This document shows positions 55,989-64,000 of a stretch of 64,000 nt of DNA, one piece after another. Source of the stretch: an uncultured Alphaproteobacteria bacterium (GTDB taxonomy: Bacteria > Pseudomonadota > Alphaproteobacteria > Micavibrionales > Micavibrionaceae); NCBI GenBank assembly GCA_946480475.1, contig CAMLJM010000003.1, positions 62,001 to 126,000 of the forward strand. The letters are read 5' to 3'. The position numbers and the translations under genes were made by a program. The notes under the pieces were generated by a model. It saw only the letters and a list, made by a program, of their open reading frames with translations, ran no database searches and had not been told where the DNA came from. Position 1 is the stretch's first letter. Each line of letters opens with the position of its first letter.

Positions 55989-56689
55989 GCGGCGGCCTTC
56001 TGCAGGCTCGCCATGATTTCAGCGGCGGCCTGTGCGGGATCATCAGCACCTGTGATCGGGCGGCCAATCACCAAATGCGTGGCCCCCGCGCTAATGGCCT
56101 CTTCTGGCGTCATCACGCGTTTTTGATCTTGCGTGGCGCTGCCGGCAGGGCGAATGCCTGGCACCATCAAGGCAAGGTCAGGCCCCAGACTGTTACGCAC
56201 GGGCTGAATTTCTTTCGGCGAACAAACAATACCGGCCAGACCTGATTCCTCTGTAATACGGGCTAATCTTACAACAGCCTCCTGCGGTGGCAGGGCAAAG
56301 CCCATTTCTTCGAGATCATCACCATCCAGTGACGTCAGGATGGTAACGGCCAGCAACATCATCTTTCCATCTGCAGCATATTGCGCGGCCTGCATCATCT
56401 CCCGTCCGCCTGCTGCATGTAATGTCAGATATGCGACATCCAGCTTTGATACCGAGCGCACGGCACCGGCAACTGTATTGGGAATATCGTGCAGCTTCAG
56501 ATCGAGGAAAATCGGCAGATCATTGAAAGTATCGCGGATGGCGGCAATACCCTGCGGCCCGTTATAATTGAAGAATTCAAGCCCCAGCTTGATGCCGCAA
56601 CCAGCGTTGCGCATGGCCTCTGCAAGGGCGGCCGCCTGTTTCATGTCAGGTGTATCAATCGCGCAGAATATCTTTGGTAATTTTTTCAT
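55985..56689 (-). CDS. pyrF: Orotidine-5'-phosphate decarboxylase
   Basis: 234 aa TIM barrel making UMP. The catalytic DxKxxD motif is in FLDLKLHDIPNT (Asp63, Lys65, Asp68). Early CAIDTPDM and the late VMVPGIRPA-type phosphate-binding segment (MVPGIRPAGSATQDQKRV) are present. It begins after the ihfB terminator and heads the pyrF-trpF-trpB unit. Confidence 0.95.
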   Translation of the reverse strand: MKKLPKIFCAIDTPDMKQAAALAEAMRNAGCGIKLGLEFFNYNGPQGIAAIRDTFNDLPIFLDLKLHDIPNTVAGAVRSVSKLDVAYLTLHAAGGREMMQAAQYAADGKMMLLAVTILTSLDGDDLEEMGFALPPQEAVVRLARITEESGLAGIVCSPKEIQPVRNSLGPDLALMVPGIRPAGSATQDQKRVMTPEEAISAGATHLVIGRPITGADDPAQAAAEIMASLQKAAA

Positions 56690-56705
56690 TTACTTTCCTC
56701 ATGAA

Positions 56706-56731
56706 AAAGCCCCGGCTTTATACGGGGCTTT
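56706..56731 (-). terminator. ihfB terminator
   Basis: Perfect 9-bp stem between 56706-56714 and 56723-56731 (AAAGCCCCG/CGGGGCTTT). Read on the minus strand it ends in CTTTTTC, immediately before the pyrF start. Confidence 0.85.
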
Positions 56732-56754
56732 ATAAAACTTGTTGGCGATAAATT

Positions 56755-57072
56755 CTAGAATTCATCGTCGTCAGAATCTTCACCGTGATCGACGCCGCCA
56801 TTAAGACGTTCGCGCAAGGCTTTACCGGTTTTGAAGAAGGGCAGACGTTTGCCATCAACCTGAACGCTTTCGCCTGTACGGGGGTTACGACCGACGCGTG
56901 GTTCACGCACTTTCACAGAGAAAGCACCAAAGCCGCGCAGCTCAACGCGGTCGCCCTTTGCGAGTGCGGCTGTAATTTCATCAAAGATGGTGTCGATAAT
57001 TTTTTCGACATCACGCATGTACAGATGCGGATTTTTTTCAGCAAGACGCTGGATCAGTTCCGACTTTGTCAT
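56755..57072 (-). CDS. ihfB: Integration host factor beta subunit
   Basis: 105 aa HU/IHF-family DNA-bending protein. The opening [30 protein letters not shown] and the DNA-arm segment [23 protein letters not shown] are canonical. It acts with IhfA as a heterodimer. GGGGA ribosome site precedes ATG. It follows rpsA after a terminator and a 300-bp gap, as in other alphaproteobacteria. Confidence 0.95.
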   Translation of the reverse strand: MTKSELIQRLAEKNPHLYMRDVEKIIDTIFDEITAALAKGDRVELRGFGAFSVKVREPRVGRNPRTGESVQVDGKRLPFFKTGKALRERLNGGVDHGEDSDDDEF

Positions 57073-57374
57073 GCCACATTCCCCTTTATTAAGTGCTTTT
57101 ACCGAAAGTAACGGGAAAAAGCGAATTGCTGAGTTATCTCATACACTTAAGGCTACACTTCCAGAATGCCTGAAATACAGGGTACTCGTCAAGGGAAGAA
57201 TCAAGGTAAAAAAGGGGAAAGTCCTTGATAAAGAAAGGATTTTTTAGGAAATTGCTGACCAAAAAAGAGCGGAAAGCTGAGGAATCCCGGGCTTTTTGAC
57301 AGTCTGAAGTCTAGCCAGCAAAAACCCCGCCGAAATCACTTTCAGGCGGGGTTTTCTTAATTTATGCGAAACGC
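57073..57374 (-). other. Gap between rpsA and ihfB
   Basis: About 302 bp without a gene. It holds the rpsA terminator at 57321-57355 and must hold the ihfB promoter on the minus strand. A TTGACG is present on the minus strand (57196-57191), but no good -10 is spaced from it, so a promoter is not assigned. Confidence 0.4.
57321..57355 (-). terminator. rpsA terminator
   Basis: AAAACCCCGCC (57321-57331) and GGCGGGGTTTT (57345-57355) form a perfect 11-bp stem. Read on the minus strand it ends in a T-run. Confidence 0.9.
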
Positions 57375-59144
57375 TTATTCAGCGTCGCCTTCTTTTTTCT
57401 TGCTGGTTTTCTTAGGAGCAGCGGCTTCTTCAGCAGGTGCTGATTTGCCAAGGGCTGCGCCCAGAATGTCGCCCAGAGAAGCGCCGGACTCGGTTGAGCC
57501 GAACTCTTCCATCGCTTGTTTGTCTTCATCGATCTCGCGCGCCTTGATCGACAGACCAAGCTTGCGGGATTTCTTGTCGATGGTGACAACTTTCGCGTCG
57601 ACTTTTTCGCCCATGGCGAAACGGTCAGGACGTTGTTCGGAACGTTCGCGCGACAGGTCGGCTTTCTTGATGTAACCGGAAACTTTTTCGTTCACGGACA
57701 CTTCAACGCCTTTGTCATCAACAGCGGTGATTGTACATGTCACAACCGCGCCCTTGCTGATGCCTTCCAGTGCGCCTACGTTCGGGTCTTCGCCGGAGAG
57801 TTGCTTGATGCCCAGAGCTACGCGCTCTTTCTCAGCGTCGATCTCAAGGATTTTCACTTTTACAGTGTCACCTTTGTTATACGCTTTGAGGGCTTCTTCG
57901 CTCTCGTCATCCCAAGAAACATCGGACAGGTGAACCATACCGTCGATATCGCCAGGCAGACCTACGAACAGGCCGAACTCGGTGATGTTACGGATTTCAC
58001 CTTCGAGGACCTGGCCGTCTTTGTGATCAGCAGCAAACTTGATCCAGGGGTTATCCTGGGTTTGTTTGATGCCGAGGGAAATACGGCGTTTGTCTTCATC
58101 GACATCCAGAACCATGACTTCAACTTCTTGTGAAGTAGAAACGATTTTGCCTGGGTGTGCGTTTTTCTTGGTCCATGACATTTCGGAAACGTGCACGAGA
58201 CCTTCGATACCGGCTTCGAGTTCAACGAACGCACCGTAATCGGTGATGTTGTTGACGCGGCCCGTGTATTTCTGGCCTGGAACATATTTCTGGGCGATGC
58301 CTTTCCAGGGATCGCTTTCGAGTTGTTTCATGCCCAGAGAAATACGCTGGTTTTCTTCGTTGTAACGGATGACCTGCACCTGAATGCTCTGGCCCACGTG
58401 CAGCATCTCAGACGGATGGCTGACGCGTTTCCACGAGATATCGGTAACGTGCAGAAGACCGTCAACACCGCCGAGATCAATGAACGCACCGTAATCGGTA
58501 ATGTTCTTGACCACGCCCTGAAGGACCTGGCCTTCCTTGAGGGTACCCAGAATTTCGGAACGAACTTCCTGACGGCTTTCCTCGAGAACGGCGCGGCGTG
58601 AAACAACGATGTTGCCTCTGGAGCGGTCCATTTTCAGGATTTGGAACGGTTGTGGTGTGCCCATCAGCGGCGATACATCGCGCACAGGGCGAATGTCGAC
58701 TTGGGAACCCGGCAGGAACGCAACAGCACCGCCGAGATCGACAGTGAAGCCGCCTTTAACGCGACCGAAGATGATACCTGTAACGCGTTCCTGTTTGGTC
58801 GAAGCTTTTTCAAGTTCAACCCAAACTTCTTCGCGGCGGGCTTTCTCACGGCTGATAGCGGTTTCGCCATCACGGTTTTCCATGCGCTCAATGAATACCT
58901 CGACCTTGTCGCCGATTTTGATTTCAGGCGGTTGGCCAGGCATAGAGAATTCACGTAAAGGTACACGACCTTCAGATTTCAGGCCGACATCGATAATCGC
59001 GAAGTCTTCAGTCATGTTGACGATGCGACCAACAACCACGTTGCCTTCAACGCGTTTGCCTTTACCCATCGTCTCGTTCAGTAGTTTGGCGAAGTCAGAT
59101 GCTTCGTCACGGTCTTTCAGATTTTTGGCTACATTTGCTGCCAT
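57375..59144 (-). CDS. rpsA: 30S ribosomal protein S1
   Basis: 589 aa. Six S1 RNA-binding repeats in order, of which the first two are degenerate (GNVVVGRIVNMTEDFAIIDVG, GIIFGRVKGGFTVDLGG). The later ones are canonical (GVVKNITDYGAFIDLGGVDGLLHVTDISW, GRVNNITDYGAFVELEAG, GEIRNITEFGLFVGLPGDIDGMVHLSDVSW). The C-terminus is Lys-rich. ATG 59144 has an AAAGGA site; the frame extends 38 codons further upstream without family sequence. Order cmk-rpsA-ihfB is standard, but here an unknown gene sits between cmk and rpsA. Confidence 0.97.
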   Translation of the reverse strand: MAANVAKNLKDRDEASDFAKLLNETMGKGKRVEGNVVVGRIVNMTEDFAIIDVGLKSEGRVPLREFSMPGQPPEIKIGDKVEVFIERMENRDGETAISREKARREEVWVELEKASTKQERVTGIIFGRVKGGFTVDLGGAVAFLPGSQVDIRPVRDVSPLMGTPQPFQILKMDRSRGNIVVSRRAVLEESRQEVRSEILGTLKEGQVLQGVVKNITDYGAFIDLGGVDGLLHVTDISWKRVSHPSEMLHVGQSIQVQVIRYNEENQRISLGMKQLESDPWKGIAQKYVPGQKYTGRVNNITDYGAFVELEAGIEGLVHVSEMSWTKKNAHPGKIVSTSQEVEVMVLDVDEDKRRISLGIKQTQDNPWIKFAADHKDGQVLEGEIRNITEFGLFVGLPGDIDGMVHLSDVSWDDESEEALKAYNKGDTVKVKILEIDAEKERVALGIKQLSGEDPNVGALEGISKGAVVTCTITAVDDKGVEVSVNEKVSGYIKKADLSRERSEQRPDRFAMGEKVDAKVVTIDKKSRKLGLSIKAREIDEDKQAMEEFGSTESGASLGDILGAALGKSAPAEEAAAPKKTSKKKEGDAE

Positions 59145-59326
59145 AGTTTTAATTTCCTTTTTCGGAAGATATGCCCGCATGGACAGAGGATAAGGTCGGG
59201 GTGGTTTCCCAAAAGAAACGGCCCAAGCTTTCGTACCCGTGAGGACGGAGTGACTCATAAGGGAAAATATGAATCAAATCAATGAAATAAGGCGGTTCTG
59301 GTGATCAGAAGCTTAAAAAAAGCGCT

Positions 59327-60001
59327 TTAAGGTGTCAGATAACGTGCTTTTAACGTCCGGCGCAGGGGGTCTGTGGCAATAAACTGGCGATTCAGAAAGT
59401 CGGGCAGGTCACTTTGTGGTGTGTCCATGCAAAAGCCCAAGCCTAGAAGCTTTGGTGTAAGATCATCAAGAATTGCCTCTGCCGCTTCCTGAACGCGCCG
59501 GGGTTCGTCTTCCACAATCAGGTCAAGCAGGGTTTTGATTATAGGGACCATTTGCGGTTCCTCGCGGTGCGTCTTAACAGATTCTTGGAGACCATCCAGA
59601 ACGGCTTGTTGGGCATGCTGTAAAGGGGTAGCGGGGGACGGTGCAAAATAACCTGACATCGCCAGAGAAAATAGCGTGTCTATGGAACTGGGAGGGTTTC
59701 TTTTTGCTTTTCTTGCAAGGCGGCATTGCTCCTTGTTCCAGCTTCGTTCCAGCAGATTGCAATCGTTGTTTTGGGGTTGCACGAAGACAGGGCCTTGCTT
59801 AAGGCGGTTTAGAATTCCCGTTATAACAGAAAGGGTATCGTTTTTATGTCCGTGCGCGATAATGAGTCTCCTGAGACCATATGCTGCAATCCACGGGGCA
59901 TTTTTGCTGAAGGCCGCTTCTATGTCTGCTATTTGTTCTGGTATAGGCCTTTGCGTCAAAGCATCGCCTTTTACAGCATTATATATTGCTAACAACAGCA
60001 C
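59327..60001 (-). CDS. Unknown protein, 224 aa, between cmk and rpsA
   Basis: Not recognised. GTG start at 60001 with an AAAGGG site 9 nt away. Helical, soluble, without a signal peptide. A basic stretch (NKEQCRLARKAKRNPPSS) lies in the middle, and an acidic LIVEDEPRRVQEAAEAILDDLTPKL segment towards the end. It interrupts the otherwise conserved cmk-rpsA pair on the same strand. It starts 63 bp after the cmk stop. Confidence 0.65.
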   Translation of the reverse strand: MLLLAIYNAVKGDALTQRPIPEQIADIEAAFSKNAPWIAAYGLRRLIIAHGHKNDTLSVITGILNRLKQGPVFVQPQNNDCNLLERSWNKEQCRLARKAKRNPPSSIDTLFSLAMSGYFAPSPATPLQHAQQAVLDGLQESVKTHREEPQMVPIIKTLLDLIVEDEPRRVQEAAEAILDDLTPKLLGLGFCMDTPQSDLPDFLNRQFIATDPLRRTLKARYLTP

Positions 60002-60064
60002 GGTCCAATGCCCTTTCTTATGGATAATAACGCTTTTTAGCAGGCAAGGTCATTCATTGCAAAT

Positions 60065-60712
60065 TTATAAAGCCAACTGAAGGGAGGCATGTTGCAAGGC
60101 CAACCTAAAAACGTCATCTGGACCTAAGTGCGTGGTATCGATATGAACGGCATCGGGGGCAGCCTTCATGGGACGAAAATCACGACCGCCATCACGGGCA
60201 TCACGAATCTTCATATCCTCTAATACTTTTTCGTAAGTAATATCAAGGCCTTGTCCAGTTAACTCTTTAAAGCGGCGCTGGGCGCGGACTTCGATATCGG
60301 CATCTACATAGAATTTTAAGATCGCTTCCGGGAAGATGACGGTGCCGATATCGCGGCCATCGAGAATGGCGCCAGCTTTGCCGCTTCGGGCGGGAAATTC
60401 ACGCTGGAAATCGTGCAGGGCCATGCGTACTTCGGGGATGGCCGCTACGACAGAGGCATCGCGTCCGGCGGCGGCACCGCGCAGGGCAGGGTCATCCAGC
60501 TTATTGGCATCCAGTGTGCGGGCGGCATGCACGGCGGCTTCGATATTGGTGGCCGGAATATTCTGCGCCAGCAATGTCAGCGCTACACGACGATAAAGCA
60601 ATCCGGTATCGAGATAGGCATAGTCCAGATAGGCCGCCAGGCGTTTGGCCATCGTGCCTTTGCCGCTCGCAGCCGTACCATCAATCGCTATAACGGGAAC
60701 AGATTTCTCCAT
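60065..60712 (-). CDS. cmk: Cytidylate kinase
   Basis: 215 aa; phosphorylates CMP/dCMP. P-loop GTAASGKGTMAK is at residues 12-23, AYLDYAYLDTGLLYRRVAL follows, the LDGRDIGTVIFPEA segment binds substrate, and the later FYVDADIEVRAQRRFKEL is canonical. ATG 60712 follows the unknown gene at 60751-61311 by 38 bp. Confidence 0.96.
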   Translation of the reverse strand: MEKSVPVIAIDGTAASGKGTMAKRLAAYLDYAYLDTGLLYRRVALTLLAQNIPATNIEAAVHAARTLDANKLDDPALRGAAAGRDASVVAAIPEVRMALHDFQREFPARSGKAGAILDGRDIGTVIFPEAILKFYVDADIEVRAQRRFKELTGQGLDITYEKVLEDMKIRDARDGGRDFRPMKAAPDAVHIDTTHLGPDDVFRLALQHASLQLAL

Positions 60713-60750
60713 GCTTTTAGTTAGGCGAAATCTGCCAGTTTGTAAATTGC

Positions 60751-61311
60751 TTAGCCGATGTAATCCAGATTAGCTCTACGACTGGGCTGGATACTGGCGC
60801 GCAGATGTTGCGCGCAGTATGGTTGGGTTTTCGTCAGCGCGGGTCTGTCTTTCGGCATAGAGCCATAACCCAGCTCACGGCGCACCTGTATGCGTTCGTC
60901 CATGGTTGCCTGCGGTGCCCCACATTGTGCAAATTGACCTGAAAGTTTACCGCCGGTCCAAACGCATGTGCTTACTGTTAAGGGGCCTTGCTGCAGGGCG
61001 GCTTGAAAAGGGCGGCCTTCTTCGGTTTCGTCGCCTGTTGTCTCAGGTGCTTTCCAATCCAGTTGCGGCGCCATCGCTTGCGCCGGTGTCTCTATATCCG
61101 GGGCCATGGCTTTGATGGTATCCATATGTTGTGGATAGCGGGTCGCAATTTTCTTCAGCGCCTGTTTGCCGTCATCGTTCAAAGGTGTCTTGAGATATTT
61201 GATACCGCGGGCCGCAAGGTCCAGGCATTCACGGATGAGCTGTTGATGCTGGGAATCATCAGACTCCATGTTGCTTAAGGTCACCAAAAATCCATTCAGA
61301 TCTGCCGACAT
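60751..61311 (-). CDS. Unknown protein, 186 aa, between aroA and cmk
   Basis: Not recognised. ATG 61311 with AGGAG 7 nt upstream fixes the start; the frame stays open further upstream but lacks a ribosome site. N-terminal half is helical (LIRECLDLAARGIKYLKTPLND). The C-terminal half contains Cys-rich short motifs (STCVWTGGKL, AQCGAPQ, YCAQHLRA), possibly metal-binding. Position between aroA and cmk on the same strand suggests cotranscription. Confidence 0.7.
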   Translation of the reverse strand: MSADLNGFLVTLSNMESDDSQHQQLIRECLDLAARGIKYLKTPLNDDGKQALKKIATRYPQHMDTIKAMAPDIETPAQAMAPQLDWKAPETTGDETEEGRPFQAALQQGPLTVSTCVWTGGKLSGQFAQCGAPQATMDERIQVRRELGYGSMPKDRPALTKTQPYCAQHLRASIQPSRRANLDYIG

Positions 61312-61390
61312 GATACTGCTCCTGTTACATGACTTTATTATGTCACGCACGTTAGAATGCCTAAGAAGTTCTGTAAAGCCGGATTTCTGT

Positions 61391-62740
61391 TCAGGCGGCT
61401 TTCGGTACAGCCGTTTCGATATGGGCACCGCAATCATTCATCAAATCGATGAAATTCGGGAAGCTGGTGCGGATCGGGGCGCCATCATCCACCTGGATCG
61501 GTTCGTCACTGACAAGGCCCAGCACAAGGAAACTCATGGCGATGCGGTGATCGAGCGCTGTTTCAATTAACGCGCCGCCGCGTGGCGGCTTGCCGTTGCC
61601 GTAAATGGTCAAGGAATCTTCGCCCATTTCCAGTTTGACGCCACAAGCGACAAGGCCATCGGCAATCATCTTCAGGCGGTCGCTTTCTTTTACGCGCAGT
61701 TCAGACAGGTTGACCATGCGTGTAATACCATCGGCGCAGGCAGCCGCCATAGCCAGTACCGGAAATTCATCAATCATGCTGGGTACGCGATCTGCAGGCA
61801 CATCAACACCTTTGAGTGTGCCTGTGCCGCGCACGATGATATCGGTCACAGGTTCGCCGGCATCGGTTTCCACTTTCACATACTGAATATCAGCGCCCAT
61901 TTCCTTGAGCGTTGTATAGATGCCGTCACGGCGCGGGTTCACGCACACGCGGCGCATCTTGATTTCAGAGCCAGGCACGATACAGGCGGCGACAGCAGGG
62001 AATGCACCCGATGAAGGATCACCCGGCACATCAACAGCACACCCTAACAGCCTGGAGCCGCCCTTCACGCTGATGGCCTCACCATCACTCAGCTTGTTGA
62101 TCTCTACCTCGACACCAAAGTGACGTAGCATATTTTCACTATGGTCGCGCGTGGCGTGGCCTTCGATCACTGTTGTTGTGCCTTGTGCATTCAGGCCCGC
62201 GAGCAGGATTGCCGATTTCACTTGAGCGGATGCCACAGGCAGTCTGTATTCAATGGCTTTTGCGGCTCTGGTTCCCCTGATCGCCAATGGCAGGCGGCCA
62301 CCATCACGGCCTAGGAATTGTGCGCCCATCTGGCTCAGCGGTTCCATCACGCGTTTCATCGGGCGTTTAATCAGGGAATTGTCGCCGGTAAAAATGGCAT
62401 TCAGTTCGTGGGATGCACAGATACCGAGCAGCAGCCGTGTCGATGTGCCGCTGTTACCCATATCGAGAATTTCAGAAGGCTCTTTCAAATTGCCGACACC
62501 GATACCCTGCACGCGCCACAGGCCGTCGCTGTCGTCGACAATATGGGCACCCAACGCACGCATGGCGCTGGCGGTGTTCATCACGTCTTCGCCCTCGAGC
62601 AAACCCGAAATCATGGTTTCGCCTTCAGCCAGTGCCCCGAACATCAGGGAGCGGTGCGAAATGGATTTGTCGCCCGGAATCCTGATATTGCCGGTTAAAG
62701 GTCCGGATTTCCGGGAAGTAAGAGGGGTCGCTAATGTCAT
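61391..62740 (-). CDS. aroA: 5-enolpyruvylshikimate-3-phosphate synthase
   Basis: 449 aa enzyme of the shikimate pathway. Opening GNIRIPGDKSISHRSLMFGAL carries the PEP-site Lys; LDMGNSGTSTRLLLGI, LPVASAQVKSAILLAGLNA and RVKESDRLKMIADGL follow. From ATG 62740, which has an AGAGAG site, the family sequence begins; an in-frame start 36 bp upstream adds 12 residues. Sequence type is closest to the class II-like alphaproteobacterial enzymes by the GNSGTSTRLLLG pattern; drug tolerance was not judged. Confidence 0.96.
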   Translation of the reverse strand: MTLATPLTSRKSGPLTGNIRIPGDKSISHRSLMFGALAEGETMISGLLEGEDVMNTASAMRALGAHIVDDSDGLWRVQGIGVGNLKEPSEILDMGNSGTSTRLLLGICASHELNAIFTGDNSLIKRPMKRVMEPLSQMGAQFLGRDGGRLPLAIRGTRAAKAIEYRLPVASAQVKSAILLAGLNAQGTTTVIEGHATRDHSENMLRHFGVEVEINKLSDGEAISVKGGSRLLGCAVDVPGDPSSGAFPAVAACIVPGSEIKMRRVCVNPRRDGIYTTLKEMGADIQYVKVETDAGEPVTDIIVRGTGTLKGVDVPADRVPSMIDEFPVLAMAAACADGITRMVNLSELRVKESDRLKMIADGLVACGVKLEMGEDSLTIYGNGKPPRGGALIETALDHRIAMSFLVLGLVSDEPIQVDDGAPIRTSFPNFIDLMNDCGAHIETAVPKAA

Positions 62741-62914
62741 GTCACTCTCTATAAACGATTGATTTTTATAAGGCAAAGCCCACGATTACGTATGTGATAG
62801 GAGTTTTTGACATAACTTTCAAGAGGGTGCTATGAGTCGGGCAGAAAAAAGCAATCTCTAGGTAATGATAAGAGTCTGCGCTCGTTTATCATACCTCAGT
62901 TACAGGAGAAGGAA

Positions 62915-63403
62915 ATGCAGGAAGAAATGGCGCAAAAATTGAGCAGCAGGATCGACGCATTTAGGGCGGCAGCCTCACAGCCCTTTTCTTTGATTGCTCA
63001 GAAGACCCAAGAAAGTGAAATGCATATAACCCTCCATCAATTAGTCCATGACCATGGTCACGATGTTGAAGCTCATGATGCGATTGTTCAACAACTGGAT
63101 TCTCTTTTTGATACACGTCCTGCTCTGGCACGGTCTTTGGCGTACAAAGGTGTGACAGATGCGAATGTACGTCATGGCTGGAACGATAATCCGAAAGATC
63201 GTGAAAAGAATGAAATACGTACTGTGCTGGAAGGTAAGCTTGCCTTGCAATGGCGTTTCATGCTGATGAACGATGATAATCTGACTGTTCGGCAGAAATT
63301 GGCAGAAGCTCGCGATACACAGTCAACAGCGCGTATGTCCTCTGCCCTTTTAGTGCAAGAGGCTGCTTATGCTGTCAAGCTTCTTACCTCTGGCCCACAG
63401 TAA
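62915..63403 (+). CDS. Unknown protein, 162 aa
   Basis: Not recognised. AGGAGAAGGA ribosome site lies before ATG. The protein is helical and soluble, with a His-rich stretch (LHQLVHDHGHDVEAHDAIV) at residues 40-58. It ends before a bidirectional hairpin, converging on the EAL-domain gene. Confidence 0.7.
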   Translation: MQEEMAQKLSSRIDAFRAAASQPFSLIAQKTQESEMHITLHQLVHDHGHDVEAHDAIVQQLDSLFDTRPALARSLAYKGVTDANVRHGWNDNPKDREKNEIRTVLEGKLALQWRFMLMNDDNLTVRQKLAEARDTQSTARMSSALLVQEAAYAVKLLTSGPQ

Positions 63404-63429
63404 ATGCTGCGTATTGAATTTTAGACGTA

Positions 63430-63454
63430 AAAGGCGGGATTATATCCCGCCTTT
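63430..63454. terminator. Bidirectional terminator before the EAL gene
   Basis: AAAGGCGGGAT (63430-63440) and ATCCCGCCTTT (63444-63454) are perfect complements around a short loop. It separates two convergent genes. Confidence 0.8.
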
Positions 63455-63486
63455 ATCTTTGATGTTTCCCTTGGTCAACTCGCGAT

Positions 63487-64000
63487 TTAATTTGCTGCGA
63501 AGCTTGTGATATCACCGCTGTAGTTCTTTACGAACTCAGCGAATTTGTCTTTGGGCACGGGGCGTGAGTAACGGAAACCTTGCACCTCGTCGCAGCTCTG
63601 GGCGATCAGGAATTGTTCGTGATCCTTTGTTTCCACGCCTTCAGCGATGACTTTCAAATTCAATGAGTGGCCCAGTGCAACGATCGTACGGGCAATGGCG
63701 GCATCATCAGGGTTCTGCAGCGCGTTACGAATGAACGACTGGTCAATCTTCAGGCGATCAATCGGGAATTGGCGCAGGTATGAAAGTGACGAGTAACCTG
63801 TACCAAAGTCATCAATTGCCAGTTCAACACCCAGGCTATGCAGGTTCTGCAGGATGGCGATGGTGTGCTGGATATCCTCCATGAATACGGATTCAGTGAC
63901 TTCCAGTTCCAGTTGATGTGGCGGCAGGCCGCTTTCACGCAGGATCTTGGAGGTGTAGGCGACGATGTCACTTTGATAGAATTGTGCGCCGGACACATTG
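63487..64000 (-). CDS. EAL-domain protein (cyclic-di-GMP phosphodiesterase), 5' end cut by window edge
   Basis: The visible C-terminal 170 residues are the second half of an EAL domain: NVSGAQF, LELEVTESVFME (metal-binding Glu), AIDDFGTGYSSLSYLRQFP, DRLKIDQSFIRN and VIAEGVET are all present. The active-site DDFGTGYSS and KID motifs are intact, so it is probably catalytic. The EAL signature itself and any GGDEF or sensor domain lie outside the window. It could influence cyclic-di-GMP control of surface adhesion. Confidence 0.93.
   Translation of the reverse strand, partial: NVSGAQFYQSDIVAYTSKILRESGLPPHQLELEVTESVFMEDIQHTIAILQNLHSLGVELAIDDFGTGYSSLSYLRQFPIDRLKIDQSFIRNALQNPDDAAIARTIVALGHSLNLKVIAEGVETKDHEQFLIAQSCDEVQGFRYSRPVPKDKFAEFVKNYSGDITSFAAN

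Noticed and set aside
1..64000. tRNA genes, prophage or insertion sequences
   Set aside because: No cloverleaf-like gaps, integrase, transposase or phage structural genes were seen; intergenic gaps are short.

Overview
The window reads as a gene-dense chromosomal segment of an alphaproteobacterium. The support is a set of lineage-typical genes and gene orders: a ChvI/ChvG two-component pair next to rapZ, a DivL-type kinase with Tyr in place of the phosphorylatable His, addB-addA-trxA, a short (448 aa) ProS, and the aroA-cmk-rpsA-ihfB-pyrF-trpF-trpB-trpA-accD-folC series. Moderate base composition and many small lineage-specific proteins suggest a Micavibrio-like or Rhodospirillales-like lineage, but the genus cannot be fixed from the sequence alone. 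No tRNA, rRNA, insertion sequence, prophage or CRISPR array was seen.

Layout. 1-8.8 kb: tail of a PhzF-type isomerase; the phosphorylated serine pathway (serB, serC, serA) interrupted by an antisense pair (a methyltransferase-like protein and an unknown); a response regulator with an unknown partner; and a gabD-type aldehyde dehydrogenase. 8.8-23 kb: a type I secretion locus with a 2504-residue repeat/vWA/RTX adhesin, its TolC-type outer-membrane channel, an HlyB/LapB-type ABC exporter and an HlyD/LapC-type adaptor, followed by two antisense SpoIIAA-like paralogues. 23-28.8 kb: thrS, an unknown gene, infC (apparently starting at AUA) and an FAD amine oxidoreductase.

28.8-42 kb: trxA, addA, addB, a MurU-like nucleotidyltransferase and tsaE on the minus strand, a small secreted protein, divL, an outer-membrane beta-barrel and ahcY. 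42-47.6 kb: an unknown gene, rapZ, chvG, chvI and proS. 47.7-63 kb: the conserved housekeeping series listed above, interrupted by a BadF-type kinase, a YdcF-type protein, a Coq10/RatA-type protein and several unknowns. 63-64 kb: an unknown gene and the C-terminal part of an EAL-domain protein.

How it fits together. The adhesin and its exporter form one surface-attachment module. Its N-terminus carries two PAAG di-alanine sites that could serve a LapG-like periplasmic protease; if so, the adhesin would be under cyclic-di-GMP control through a LapD/LapG pair that is not in this window. DivL and ChvGI connect the region to cell-cycle and envelope-stress control. The most interesting items are the adhesin (recently homogenised 750-bp repeats, PAAG sites, a perfect dyad abutting the -35 box), the AUA-started infC with a long Pro/Gly/Arg N-terminus, the DivL Tyr554, and several enzymes with altered motifs or missing usual partners (APPF methyltransferase, RapZ P-loop Met, MurU without AmgK, ChvG-RapZ without HprK).
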